From: Thereva unica
Lineage: Eukaryota > Arthropoda > Insecta > Diptera > Therevidae
Reading direction: 5' to 3'
Length of the DNA stretch: 64,000 nucleotides
NCBI GenBank assembly: GCA_949987705.1
Contig: OX465281.1
Coordinates: forward strand, 156,936,393-157,000,392
Position numbers and translations under genes: made by a program. The notes under the pieces were generated by a model. That model was not told where the DNA came from. It ran no database searches and saw nothing but the letters and a program-made list of their open reading frames with translations. This document shows, one piece after another, positions 43,755 to 55,952 of the stretch (within the stretch, counting starts at the first letter, position 1; each line of letters starts with the position of its first letter).

Positions 43755-44447
43755 AATTAAATTGGGAAAAAAATAATAAAAAGCCAACACTCGACTCGCA
43801 ATACTTTCAACACAATAACGTAAAAAAATCAAGTAATATCAATTGAAATCGACAAATAATCAACACTAACCTTATATTTGAAAAAAGTCACTTAGGGACA
43901 ATAACACTTCAAATGCCTATCAATAAACAAAAAAAGAAACCTTAAGCCAACTAAAAAGGAAACAAAACAAAATAGAGCCGTAATAAATAATGTCGCGCTG
44001 AAAAGCACGGTTTGCTGGGTCACGCTGAAAACCACTTTAAAAAAAAATAATTAGAGAACTCCGATATGCGTGTTATCGCCTAAAATGCTTCGATGCTACT
44101 GGGGGAGGTCGAGGCGCGCTATTTACAGGCCCCGCCCGCCCAGCGGGGTAGACAGCAAAGGGACATCCCAGCCGACCGCCAGTTTCGCTGCAAGCGATTA
44201 ATAATTTTAAAACTGTGATATCTTCTAAGATATTAATTTTAATGATATGCTGTAAAGGGCAATTTTGATCTACATTAAATGCACAACGTATCAACGTATT
44301 TAATTGGATAAAGATTAATACTGTATTGTAAAATTGCTTCGTAAACAACCCATTATTTTTTGCATGTAAAAGATAAAAATAGTTACTGTTGGTTATCCTT
44401 AGGAGATAGACATATACTATCGCAGCCTTTTCTGTAGACCTTTTTAA
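43755..44447. other. Helitron-2 5' sequence and flank
   Basis: The exact Helitron 5' end was not found. A GC-rich patch at 44098-44175 (including GCCCCGCCCGCCCAGCGGGG) stands out from the AT-rich DNA and may be a SINE or element end. No gene is recognised. Confidence 0.4.
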
Positions 44448-45133
44448 GGGGTAGACTACAGTAAAATTTTCAAAAAATTCATTTCTTTTTTTTTTGCTTT
44501 AAATTTGAAATTAGCCACCTCGAAAATCACCGAGTTAGAAATTTCATCACAAAATAATCAAGATTTCACGTTTTGGCCAGAAATTTGGGACTCTGTCCCA
44601 CAGTGCAATGTTCAAACGCGTTTTTCTCGAAACGATGTTTTTCAAAACGGTGTACATGATATCTCAAGATCTAATTAACGAATTGACTTGAAATTTGACA
44701 CACTTCTTTTATGGATGAGTGCCTCTGGCGTCACGTAGGATTTTGTCAATATCTTGCTTTGTTCAATAATTATTAACAATCATAACATGAAATTTGTGCC
44801 GAAAAAACGTATGTATAATTCAGAAATTTCTTTCTCGTTGCCAAAAAATGCTAAAAAAAGGCTACGTGACGCGATAGCCAATACCATATAGATGATGAGA
44901 ATATTTGGTTTTTTTGCCTCAGACGACTGGTTTTCGCAGAATCATGTACACCATCCAACAATGCGTGAAAATCATAGGGATGTGCGAAGCAACATATATC
45001 GAAATATAGCAACATAACAAAAAAATAAGATAGAAGATAATAAAAAAAATTATTAGTGTAACATTTTTAGTTAGTTATCAATAAATTAATGAAAATGACC
45101 CACAAACAATGCCCGTTACTGTGCTCTACCCCC
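44448..45133. mobile_element. 686 bp TTAA-flanked MITE
   Basis: TTAA at 44444-44447 and 45134-45137 flanks inverted ends GGGGTAGACTACAGTAA and the complement of GGGGGTAGAGCACAGTAA. TTAA targets occur in piggyBac and Kolobok; the G-rich termini make Kolobok or an unnamed family possible. The interior has no coding region. Confidence 0.75.
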
Positions 45134-45459
45134 TTAAGGTATACATTTCCATAGTACATTATTTTGATCTATCTCGTAAGGTTTAGCCAGCTTTAACTAT
45201 GTAAGCGCCCAAAAATAGGTTTTTTTCGACATCATTACAAATCTTTGGAATTCTCGGCTTTTGTCTATTATAGTATGCATATATTATACATATAAACCTT
45301 CCGGAAGAAATTCTCTAAAAGATAGTGAAAACCGTATCAAAATCCGTTGCGTGGTTTAGAAGAAGTAACCGGAGAAACAGACAGACAGACGAAAACAGCG
45401 ACTTTGTTTTATACTATTTAGAGAAAACAAATAAACAACAAAAATTAAAGAAAATGACT
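45134..45459. other. Non-coding with CAGA-tailed repeat end
   Basis: 45338-45410 reads AAAATCCGTTGCGTGGTTTA then (CAGA)n, resembling the end of the repeat at 19328-19396. This is the tail of an interspersed repeat. No gene is seen. Confidence 0.5.
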
Positions 45460-47526
45460 TTCACAGCCTTGTATCGTTGATAGAAAATTTATAAGTTTGC
45501 GATTTTCTTTTTCCGCATCTTCATCCGCATCACGCAAATTTTTAGTTAAATTATTTAGCAAAATATTTGCTAGACATAAGCAAATCTTAACAAATAAATC
45601 TATGGAATTTACACCACACTGGCATTCAAAATTTAAATCTATGTCGAAATTCTCGTCGGAGACACTTTGAAGCGTGAGACAACATAATAAACTTTTATGA
45701 TTAGTTGCCTCATAAAAAGCCCATTTTAAATTCTCTTCCTGCTACATATAGATTGGAAGATTCGTCAATTCTTGCTTCTTGCAAGTAATCTGTATTTAAC
45801 ACTGAATCGAAAATGGAAATATCGACCGGTTCTTCTAACGAATTTTCACCCGTATTTTGAGATAATTTAGTAAATTCTTTGTTTGTTATGGACAAAAACA
45901 TTATGAACACGAATCTTCGTTTCAGATTCTAGAATTTCTGCGTACGAAACTCTATATGAGCAGCCCGTTAATGAACGATACAAACCAAACCGGCGTTCTA
46001 AATCATCCGTTTGAAATTTACCCGGTAAAATATATTTGATATTTAAATCCGTGAGAGAATATTTTATTAAGTGTATTAAAGTTTTGGTAGTGACAGCAAC
46101 GGCGTCGAATGTGTCCCTACTAAAAATTACCGTTTTCTGCCGAGCATCTCTAGACTTCAATCCACGATAAGAATTCAGTGAGAAATGCAAGCCTGTAATC
46201 TGAAAGGTTATAGAATGGTTTCGAACATTCATTTCGTTTGGTAGTCCCGAGAGTAAGACTTTAAACGTTTACTGTATCCCACCAATTTCTAATAATATCA
46301 CAAAATTCCGCGGTTTGAAGCATATTTACTTTGTATTTTAACGCGGAAATAGTGGTACGGTGAAAAGTATTTTCGACTAGTTGAACATTTTGCCGTTCTT
46401 AATTGTTCGGATAAATTGTTTTAAAATTTAATTTACAGGCTTGCTTAACAAATAGTCCCGATTCTTCATTGTATAATTGTTCGATGTGGTCAAAAGACGC
46501 ACTTTTAACTTCACCCGTATTAAAGTCAGGATAATAGAAATTCCTGCCACGATTTTTTAAATTAATCCAATTGTTATGAACGTTTTCAAATATGTGCACA
46601 GTATCATACTGCAAGTATATATTTTCACCGGAGAAATTCGGATTCGGAAAATAATTTCCACGATCTTCACGAAGTTTTTCAAGCATCGCTTGATTAAACG
46701 ACTATTATCCGTAATTACAACTAAAACGCGAAATCCTAATTGCTGCACAAATCGTATAATGTCGGTAGTTAATGAATGCGCCTCATCCCCGGTTAAGCCG
46801 ACGACTGGGACAAGGCGAATGATTTCTTTAAAAGAACCGAATAGCGATTTAATCATAAAAGCCAGTACGGTCTTAGCTGCTTCAGTAGGGTTATTTTGCG
46901 CCATGCCTCCTAAGTTATTATATTTATATTCAATTCCACGTTTTCCCAAATAAACTTCATCTAATAAAAGTGCGACGTACTTTTCTCTATCGTTTAAATT
47001 TTCGAGCGCTCGTCGTTGCTAGGATTTTTGAAATTTGAGGACAGGTGCATTCTCGATGACAAGAATTGTAAATATCTTTTACAAGGAAGGAGCATTTTCG
47101 CAAAAGTTCATAGTTCGCGTCAGATTGGCTGTATATTACAAAAGCCATTATTATGGAAGATGGGGTATATCTGGGCTTTTTTGAAAGCAGAAGGTCAACC
47201 TGATTGCATAGAATATCGATTTTGGATTCATTTTCGAAATCATCGTCACATTCGTTCGCTTTCTTTAAAAACTGAGAAGCTTTATGAAGATAATATTTCC
47301 GATCAGGAACAAAACTATTATTTTCGATATTAGCATAACGCGATAATAAGTTAACAATTTGCGACCAAAGACAAAGTTTTGAACTTTCCGGTAAAACCCA
47401 TGTTAAGTCTTTCGCGGGAATCTCTAAACTTTCAACAAATATTTTAACTATTAAGTTTTGTCAATTTTGTGAGTTTTTTTTTAAGAATAAAACGTACACT
47501 CTCTATTATTACGTTAAAATTGGTTT

Positions 47527-47800
47527 GAGATATTAACAACACCTTTTTTTTATAGAATGTACAAAATTTACGTTTATTAAAATTAATTTAACAAACAATT
47601 TAATTTGTCGAATGCATTTCAACCGATGTAATCGGTCATCATCAGCAACACGGCTAGCACTCGCTAGTGCTAGCCGTGTTGCTGATGATGACCGATTACA
47701 TCGGTTGAAATGCATTCGACAAATTAAATTGTTTGTTAAATTAATTTTAATAAACGTAAATTTTGTACATTCTATAAAAAAGGTGTTGTTAATATCTCAT
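47527..47800. repeat. Near-perfect 270 bp palindrome
   Basis: The two halves are inverted copies around a 4-base CGCT centre near 47664. Only a T8 versus A6 run near the outer ends was seen to differ. The outer words are GAGATATTAACAACACC and its complement. The same reading appears on both strands as mirror ORFs, which are not genes. It lies in the decayed P-type gene. Confidence 0.92.
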
Positions 47801-48007
47801 ATTAAGTTTTGGTTTACAACGATTTGAACAGAAAACCGACAACCCAATTCCGGACGAGATTCTAATAAAAAGAAAGTTATTTGAGTGTCGGATTGAAAAA
47901 CGCGCCATTTATCTAAATTTAGTTCCTGGGAGAAGTTAGTTTTGAAATTTTCAAAGGATTCTATGGCATCTCCTATTAAAACTTTATTAGCCATATCCTC
48001 ATATCGG

Positions 48008-48319
48008 TTAAGAAGGATCTCCTCTTATAGTAGGTTCAGGCACAGTGTGGTATGCTGGTTGGTTTGGGAAAATTGAAGGGATGGCAGTTTTATTTATTCG
48101 TTTGATACTATCCCAATGTATCAAATTATTTTGACGAAAGTGTAATTCACATACCACTGAATGCCGCGATGGTGCCCAATCCTTTCTATGGATTGCCTTT
48201 GTCCATAGATTTTTTAGATTTTCATCTTTTGGGAAGCTAAAAGTCGAAATGAGTGAACCCTTTTTTAAAGCGCAATCATAATTCGAAGAGCAACCAGGAA
48301 CACTGCAACGACGATGCAT
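48008..48319 (-). pseudogene. THAP zinc-finger domain of the P-type transposase
   Basis: The start at 48319 gives MHRRCSVPGCSS. The C2CH ligands appear to be the two cysteines in CSVPGC and C and H in VVCELHF. Other THAP marks are FSFPKDENLKNLW, DWAPSRHS and the late AIPSIFP in place of the usual AVPTIF. It would bind the element's ends. This exon-sized piece is intact over 103 codons even though the rest of the gene is broken. Confidence 0.85.
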
Positions 48320-49045
48320 TATATGTTTTTCTTAAAAATTTTATAAAAACAAACTTCTAAATCTTCTAATTAAATTAAAAACAAGCGACTTCTTTATTTT
48401 ACAAAAGCAATCATGCAAAAAATATACTACAAAACACTTATCTTAATGGAGTTGAGTCTCCTCCAATATGCAGCTCTGAATTCACCTCAGTCTTATTGAA
48501 TATCCAACGAAATGAATCTTCTAAAACACACTAAAATTAATTTATTTTTATTTTATAATAACTTCTTACTCACAAAACACAAATATATTATTAAATATAT
48601 TAATATATTATTAAAAAAACCGGGGTCTTCGGAACATAACCTAGAAAATAATTTTACACTTCTCTTAAGCATAAAATAATAAAATCTTTATAATAAAATA
48701 TAAAAAACAACTAAACTTTTTATACATACACTTCTATGCACTATGATACACAATTCACAATTTTTTTAAAGGAATTATAAACCCGCCGCCGAAATAATTC
48801 CCGCCTCCATAAGCAAATTTTTCCGCCACTTTGACGTTTATGCCGGACCATCTCTTAACACATACACAAGAGATTACATGGCTTGTATTATAGAAGGTTA
48901 TGGCCATGCACAAAGAAATCTCACACTCACTATGAAAGCATAATAAGACTTCAATTTAGCTGTCAAACTGTGTGGAGTGCGGTTATGTTGGTTTATTGGG
49001 AATCAATTAATCTTCTTTAACAAATTAAAAACAAAAATTACGGTC
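48320..49045. other. AT-rich non-coding upstream of the P-type gene
   Basis: No gene is recognised. 48876-48905 carries CATGGCTTGTATTATAGAAGG, a short dispersed word also seen near 16845 and 50450. Its placement 560 bases upstream of the THAP start makes it a candidate for element-end sequence, unproven. Confidence 0.45.
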
Positions 49046-49710
49046 CCCAGTAGGAATTCAAGGGAGGCCTTACCGATGGAGCACTGAAATAAGTACTCAT
49101 CTGGTAAGGGGTACCCCTTATTTTCTTGGTGCTAGATGAGCCCTTACAAACCCCATTACAAGAGAAGGCAGATGGTAAGGTGTAGTCCAGAATTATACCC
49201 AAACAAGTGAGAATCTGCCCGATGACTCAAGGGAGCTTTCCTGGAGTTTTCATAAATTTTATAGAAAAAAAGAAAACGGGCAATTATATTCGTCGACATA
49301 AAATGCGACATTAGCATACTCAATAGCCCGGCTCTCATTCGATACGGAGGACCAGCAGCTTTGGAGAAGTGGAGAATTTAGTTGGGGGACTGCTTAGGTA
49401 AAGCCACTCTCGGGCTTGGAAAAAAAGGCATTTGTAAAAGATGAACAAAATAAAAGCGTTTGGAAACCGGATCACATATCCACAGGCGCCCATGAAAATT
49501 TCTTTTTCCAAACTCCATTTGCTGCCTTACTATACCCCTTATAGATGAGCAGCTCTATAAGTACTCTAAGGTAAGTACTAAGGTGTAAGGCCTTACCTCC
49601 TATGACATCGTGTGTAAAAATAAGCACTTATGTAAGGGGTGTGGTAAGGCCTTCCCCTTATCAGTAAGTGCTGATTTCAGTATTTCTGTAAACTTACCGG
49701 TCCTACTGGG
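49046..49710. mobile_element. 665 bp MITE with CCCAGTAGGA ends
   Basis: CCCAGTAGGA at 49046 and TCCTACTGGG at 49710 form short inverted ends. Inside, AAGGGGTACCCCTT (near 49107) and several GTAAGG/CCTTAC words give inverted subrepeats, for example near 49560-49660. No coding region. A target duplication is not clear. A possible decayed relative lies at 14750-15220. Confidence 0.6.
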
Positions 49711-50449
49711 TCATTAATTGCAACATTTATTTACTACATATTAAAAAGTTGCGTTAATAATGTAAATAATAAATGTAATTGCATCCCTGACTTTCTTCCT
49801 TAATGGATATTATTTCAAATATCATGCCGTGTTTAGCACACCAAGCAAAAGCCGTACCTGGGGGAAAATACCGCAAAAAATAAATTTATATAAATATTTG
49901 GCAATATTTAGCAAACTATTCGTTTCAACTTATCTTATATTTCTCTAAAACTGGAACTGGCTGCAACAAAAACTGGCTGATCCGTCATGTGACACCATGG
50001 CCCCCAAGAAGACTTTCAAGTAACAAAGCCCAATTTTGCTTAACTACAAAAATCGCGCCAAACTGATATTATCTACGTGTTATTTTTATAAAAAAAAACT
50101 GTTATTTATAACAAAAAATCACGGCGCTTTCATTAATAAAAGACTTTCCGCGGCGCGAATCACTTGTTTTACTCGGGATTTTGACATGTTGTTCCTCCAT
50201 AACCAACATAAAACCCGCAAATCCTATTTTTAACATTTAAATTATTAACTTATGACACATATTTTGTTTTACTTTTTGCACTGTTTCACGTTTTAGATTT
50301 TGATGAAATAACTTTTATTTTTAACAAAACCACACTCTCAACAGCACTTTCCGCGGTACGAAAACTTCTTTCCCTTCGATTTTAATGGGATTTTGACATT
50401 TCACGAACCTTGGTTGGGACTTCATACAACTACACACGCGCATCTATTG
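49711..50449. other. Non-coding stretch with a degenerate direct repeat
   Basis: 50060-50180 and 50300-50400 share ACTTTCCGCGG and GGGATTTTGACAT blocks in the same order, suggesting an old duplication. No gene is recognised. Confidence 0.45.
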
Positions 50450-50925
50450 CATGGCTTGTAAATATAGAAGGCTCTGCTTGAAACCGATGTCTAGAAATTA
50501 ACAAGTCTTTCATCTTCATATGGTTAATGAGTGAAAGGCGAACAGCTAGATGAACAAGTTCTTCAAATGACCATGTCAGGCTATCAGAGAGAGAATGCAA
50601 CATTTTTATACGCGTTCGCACACAACTAAACAGCGGAAACTTCCATGAGTTTTTATGGGGATAAACTAGGGATATATTGGTGCATATTTGCTCGTTTGTT
50701 TTGATTTATGAAAGAAAACAGCTGATTCAATTATCTTTCCTTTTCTGTTCTGCATACTTGATCGAAGAGAGAATATGGCTTTGTCTCGCCGAGCTCAAGA
50801 AGTATGCGTTGAGTTTTGCTCAGCAGTCATGTTCATATACGCACGCACACAACTAACGAGGGGGGATTTTGTATGAAGATGAAAGACTTGTCATTACTAG
50901 ACTTTGCTTGAAACTAGCTGCGTCC
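50450..50925. repeat. Inverted repeat pair
   Basis: On the left, ACAAGTCTTTCATCTTCAT (about 50500-50520) with GGCTCTGCTTGAAAC just before it is inverted on the right as ATGAAGATGAAAGACTTGT with TTGCTTGAAAC (50873-50920). Arms are about 60 bp with gaps. It may be a decayed foldback element. Confidence 0.55.
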
Positions 50926-51239
50926 CATTGGGCGATACGGATAATATTACCGCAAGGTTTTCATGCTTTAGCTACTTAAAAATAGATGGCTTTTGTTTTT
51001 AACGGTTAAGTAAATTGTTTATTAATTATTGAAAGTGCATTTTTAAAGTAAATATTTAAAAACGGCAACTATAATATATGGTAAGATATAATATTTTCTT
51101 CTATAATATAATTAAATAAATACAATAATAAAGAACATATAGACATACATAAGTATATACACGAGGTTTCACTTCTGCCTTGTGTTCTTTAATACACAAT
51201 CATATTTTTAACTTCGCAGTATAGTAAGTTATTGTAATC
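50926..51239. other. AT-rich non-coding, with dispersed motif
   Basis: No gene is seen. 51160-51212 carries the motif GGTTTCACTTCTGCCTTGTG followed by ATACACAATCATATTTTTAA, related to copies at 15798 and 58494. Confidence 0.4.
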
Positions 51240-51576
51240 GGGCCGAAAATCGAAATCGAAAATTTCGACGTATTTTCATCTTTCAAGGTCCCAGGAGCAT
51301 TTTAAGCAACAAATTGGGAGGAAGTATGTGTGTGTGTGTGTGCATACGGATGTGGTCATTTTTTCTGGCACGATATCGCGCGAACCAAAAAAGATATAGA
51401 CTTCGTTGAGGTGTCGTTCGAAGCGTATTAACCGAAAAATGATCTAAAAAGATTTTCATAAAATTCGGTCGGTTTGTTTAAGCGGCGGAAGTGATTTTTG
51501 TACCTGTACGATATAGCTCGAACCACGAAGGATATTGACTTACTTAAGGTGCCGTTCGAAGCGTATTAGCGACAAT
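51240..51576. repeat. ~140-150 bp tandem repeat, left of BEL-2
   Basis: Units share CGATATCGCGCGAACC, GCCGTTCGAAGCGTATTA and AGATTTTCATAAAATTCGGT. Landmark CGATAT occurs at 51371 and 51509 (138 bp apart). The array continues after BEL-2 at 63746. Its last five bases, ACAAT, are the BEL-2 target duplication. Confidence 0.85.
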
Positions 51577-51900
51577 TGTTCACACTTTTCCGAAGTGAAG
51601 GCATGCTTCACTTGCAGCTTGAGTTGATAGTTATTAATACAATATGTTCTGCCCTTTGCTAAGTGAAGGCCAGTGCTTCACTTGTAGCGTTCCAGCAACT
51701 AGACTCGTGAAACTAGCCGGTCAAAGTAATTAAAATACTGACTGCGTTTTTTACGTCTTTATTCAACGCGCGTTTTTAACCAACTGAACCAGGCTCGCAC
51801 AAAGTTTACAAAAAAAGCTTGCAGCAACAGCTCCTTTTTAAAAGCTTTGGAAAGGATTATAAACTTACAATGAAAACAAATATGAAAGTAATTCTAAACA
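51577..51900 (-). repeat. BEL-2 3' LTR
   Basis: Plus-strand ends are TGTTCACAC and CTAAACA, so on the element strand it starts TGTTTAG and ends GAACA. It matches 63335-63745 closely. Inverted words GAAGTGAAGGC...GCTTCACTT occur inside. Confidence 0.9.
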
Positions 51901-51937
51901 TTTCGCCGGCCTTGAAGGGTTAACCTTTCAATAATAA

Positions 51938-53880
51938 TCACTCGTCGGCCTCTGTTGGTAATGGGCACAGTTTGACGATTGGTCTCTTGAATACTCCCGT
52001 TGATGTCTGGACGGTAACAACTCGAACCAAATTATCACCACCTGAATGAAGTTGAGTAATTCTCCCCATGGACCATCGACCTGGAGGTAGATTCTCATCC
52101 TTTAATAACACGATGTCGCCTACCTTAATGTTCACAGATTGACTGCGCCAACGTTACCGCTGCTGAAGCTGAGTGAGGTATTCCATAGCCCACCTCTTCC
52201 AAAAATCTTGAATAAGCCACTGAATGTATTGCCATCGATTAAGTCGATTGATTTTATGCTCCTTAAAATTTTCCGGAGGTACTTGTGTTAAAGGTCGACC
52301 AATTAAAAAGTGGCCTGGTGTGAGATAATACGCCTCCTTCACATCGGTGGATATAGTTAGTAGCGGCCTAGACTTTAAGCAAGCTTCCACTTGACACAGC
52401 AATGTGTTGTATTCTTCAATTGTCAGGAGCGAGTTACCCAGCACTCATCGAAGATGCGTTTTAATGGAATTTACCCCCGCCTCCCATAACCCACCAAAAT
52501 GTGGTGCTGCGGGAGGTATAAAGTGCCATTATACGTTGTGATCGCTTAAAAAATTTACGATTCTCTCAGCATGCCTCAGTGAGTGTAGCAACTCCTTCAA
52601 TTCACCAAAATGTCTCTCTGCTCCAACAAAGTTGCTTCCATTGTCACTGAATATATTGGAACATAGTCCCCGTCTTGAGACAAACCTCCTTAAAGCAGCT
52701 ATAAATGATTCCGTTGATAAATCTCCACAGAGCTCTAAATGTATTGCATGTGTTGCCAAACTTATGAATAAAGCTATGTATGCTTTATATGTCTTGTCGC
52801 ATAGTCGACTTCCGTATTTGTGAATGCAAACCCTGGTTGAAGGCGACGAGCTGGTAAATTGCCCATTTGTTGGTTGTAAGGTTTTCCTTTAAAGCGAGCA
52901 CATGTGATGCATTTATGAACACAACGTTTGACCAGTTGATGGACTCCAAATATATAATATCGTGAATTAAGCATATGTAGTAGCTATCTCTGTCCTGCGT
53001 GCAGATATCGTATGTGTAGATCAGTTACTATTAATCGGGTTAAATGATTCGATTTGGGCAATATAATTGGGTGTTTGAGTTCATAATTTAAATCAGCTTG
53101 CTCGACCCCCAATCGTAATAAACCATCTGGATCAAGGAATGGATTTAGCTAAGCTAAATGAAAGAATCAGAAGAACTTTTGCTTTCCTAAACATGTCAAT
53201 TTCGGATTGAAAGGTATCCAGTTGGACCTTCTTAATTAAGATTTTAAACGCCTGATTAAGTTCTTGTGCAGATAGAAATCTAGTTTCACGTTCACTCTTA
53301 TTTACTCTAATTATTCCGAAAGCGAAGACATTAACTGAGAATTCGCCTTAGTCTCGTCAATCTTGAATATCTACACATTAAGTCGTCTTCCTTTAACCTT
53401 GTTTGAGTAAGAAAAACCATATTCCGTGCCTCAGAGTTAATTACGATCTCATCAGTAGGGTCCGGCTTATAATCCGGAAATCCTATTGGCTGATGTAGAT
53501 TCGGCCCCTGCCACCACAGAACACAATTGACTAACTCAGCTGCCGTGAGCTCACGTGATGCGTGATCCGCAGGATTATTCTTTGACGTGATATGTCGCCA
53601 ATGGTTCATTGGAAGGACGTCTAAAATTTCTGCTGTGCGATTTCCTACAAATGTGTTCCACTGTCTAGGATGATCAGCTAGCCAACTTAAAACAACTGTT
53701 GAATCTGTCCACCCGTAACATGGTATGTCGGATAGTTTAAGAGACTCTCTGACCCGTTTCATTAAGTTGACCAACAGGTGTTCGGCGCATAACTCTAGAC
53801 GTGGGATTGAAAGTTGTTTCATCGGTGAAACCTTAGTTTTCGCAGCAACCTGATGGCTCGAAAGAAATACCGAAAAAATT
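51938..53880 (-). pseudogene. BEL-2 pol C-terminal half: RNase H, integrase, DUF5641
   Basis: RNase H-side sequence (53331-53880) has SIPRLELCAEHLLVNL, CYGWTDSTVVLSWL and ITSKNNPADHASRE. Integrase includes the zinc end CITCARFKGKP (near 52910), FSDNGSNFVGAE (near 52650) and a WEAGV motif near 52480. A TEVDYA stands where VDYAGP is usual. The DUF5641-type end (51938-52135) has VGDIVLLKDENLPPGRW. In-frame stops flank the WEAGV segment, and other frame breaks lie near 53330-52980. It is inactive. Confidence 0.88.
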
Positions 53881-54781
53881 GTTTTTTTCAATTTCACATA
53901 AAATTTCACACTCTCTTTTTATAATTTTGGACTGCCATATTGGGTGTTATTGATAATTTTGAAATTCTAAACTCAAATTTGGATTCAGCACCCCAAAAAA
54001 CCCTAAGAAACCAATTTTCATCAAAAAAAAATCGAATAACAAATTTTTCAAATGAATGGGAATAAAAAAATTTTAAAAATCTATTTTAAGGGGGTTTAGT
54101 TCATATTTCATTTGGCGGACGTGGTTTACAATTTTATTTGAAACATAAACATTCCAAATTCACAAAGTCCGTCGACGATCCAAACGATCAACCCCTACTT
54201 TTTTTAGCAACATTTAAAAATTGGCGGACGTGGGTTAAGGAAGGTAAGTGGCGGACATACTTTTTCATGTTTATAGGAACATAAACAATAGTTCTGACAA
54301 CATTTCAGTCACGACCCCTTGAAACATGTCCCCTTCTATATTTGCCCTGTTTACCGGCGTCTCAAGGACGAACTGTACAGATTCGCATGGCGGACTTCTG
54401 CCTTTCGCCTTGGATGCCTCAGGTACTACAATGCCACAAATTTTCAGCCACGATCCAATGAAACACGTTTTGTGACGCTACCTCCCGTACTATAACTTTA
54501 AAATCACTTTTAATTAAATATTCAGCATGTTTTCCCTTAATATACACGAAAAAAACACCGCGAATGTAAAATAAATTGATCACCTTAACAATTAAGACAC
54601 CAAAAATACACTAAATCACTATTTTTTTATATATTTTTTTATTAAATCACTAAAGAAATAATCACTGATAATCCTTGTATGATTTAAAGCGATAAATTTC
54701 AATAATTTACCACTTTTTACCACAAAACTATAACGAAAACACTCCCGAACGTACTCTGCGCCATTAAATTCTCAGCAACTG
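53881..54781. other. Non-coding replacement of BEL-2 RT
   Basis: The RT domain expected between protease and RNase H is absent. This 900 bp instead has repeated GGCGGACGTGG words (54115, 54223) and a segment (54530-54780) like 17100-17345. It is probably inserted repeat sequence accompanied by deletion. Confidence 0.6.
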
Positions 54782-55265
54782 TCAAATTTTGGGACCATTC
54801 TCAGCTATGGTTGTATTCGTGCCAGATACAACTGCATGGCCTGTAGTTGAGAGCGTCTTGGCCGAACCAATACCATTTACATATGTGAATCCTCGCCTGT
54901 GTTCGTTGTAACCGTAATCGTTGTATGCAAGCGTAGTTTGCGATCCTGAGTCTAAAATCATTCTACAATATTGATCCTGACCTGTGATATCTCGGACGAG
55001 GACCAATGCTGTTGGTAATAGCGTATCCTGTGGTTTAGATGGCCTTTGAGATGTTAGTGTTGTTGCGTTAATTTCTCTTGGTTGCGCTTTTTGTTGTGAA
55101 CTCTCTGAATCCATATGTACTAAGGAATGATGTTTCGATTGGCATAATCGGCATCGCGAGGATTTATAATCGACTCTCTGATGTCCAGTTCCTAAACAAT
55201 TAAAACATAACGAATTGGAAAGTACCCATTATGGACGCTTTTCTACATTCATTGCGATGAATTGG
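54782..55265 (-). pseudogene. BEL-2 gag zinc knuckle and protease start
   Basis: The zinc knuckle CFNCLGTGHQRV (about 55195) is followed by CRLCQSKHHSLVH, then the retropepsin motif MILDSGSQTTLA (about 54960). These are standard for the gag-protease junction of BEL/Pao. The protein is cut on the upstream side by the LINE-A fragment at 55267 and on the downstream side at 54782. Confidence 0.85.
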
Positions 55266-55266
55266 G

Positions 55267-55608
55267 GACATCTGTTCTGGAAGCAGGAGAGCGTTTAACT
55301 CGGAGGAACACTCACTATGACAGTAGCGATAAAATTTTGTCAGTGATGCTACATTCCTACGGTGGCTCAAGGAGTCGATGGTGGAGCAGGCGGTGTCGTC
55401 ATCAATTAACTTGAGTGCCCTTTTTTGCACCTTATCTAACCATGCCAAGGTGGTTATTGGGGCGCCGCCCCAAACGAGGGAGTTATATTCGAGAAGAGGC
55501 CGAATGTAGGATTTATAAATAACAGCACGGGCCGATGGCTGGAGGAGGAACTTGCACCTCTTAAGAAATCCCAAGCACTGGGATGCTTGTTTGGCGATTT
55601 GGAATATA
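55267..55608 (-). pseudogene. LINE-A fragment, ORF2 C-terminal part
   Basis: Encodes SQCLGFLKRCKFLLQPSARA, YIRPLLEYNSLVWGGAPI and VQKRALKLIDDDTA, nearly the same as LINE-C at 10900-11290. The 3' end is missing: there is no poly(A), and the copy stops abruptly at BEL-2 gag. The upstream part continues at 59752 after the foldback element. Confidence 0.88.
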
Positions 55609-55952
55609 TAGTCCATTCAAAACGCGCGTTATGGTGTTCCAAAATAACACCGTTAAGAAAATCGAACCCTAAAGGTTTTTGGGGTCGCTGATCACGAAAA
55701 TCGAGGTCGCGCGGTCCTAAAATTAGGGCGTCACCCCTAAAAATGCAAAAAACACCCCTTTTTAGGGGGTTTTCGCGATTATTTCAATAATAATGAAAAC
55801 TAATGCGATGAAATGCACTTTTTGAAGTGAAACTTCTTTACGCACGCTTGACTTGGGAAACTTCTTTTCGAACGCTTGACTTGGGGGGTAAACTGGCGAA
55901 AGTGTAACGAAAGTGTAACGAAAACGTTCCGAAAATGTGTGATCGGGCAACG

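Larger units (their letters stand above)
45460..48319 (-). pseudogene. P/THAP9-type transposase gene, decayed
   Basis: A THAP zinc finger (48008-48319) is followed downstream by segments typical of P-element transposases. 46557-46949 has GGMAQNNPTEAAKTVLAFMI, VPVVGLTGDE and VLVVITDNSR. 46399-46686 has QYDTVHIFENVHNNWIN. 45867-46232 has ILPGKFQTDDLERRFGLYRS. These read in different frames with stops between them, and a palindrome (47527-47800) is inserted after the THAP region. No terminal inverted repeats were found, so it could be a dead P element or a decayed domesticated copy; the many breaks argue against function. Confidence 0.82.

Noticed and set aside
47533..47827. Two identical ORFs on opposite strands
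   Set aside because: They are mirror images created by the palindrome.
49999..50022. Short ORF starting MAPKKTFK
   Set aside because: It is only nine codons with no support from context.
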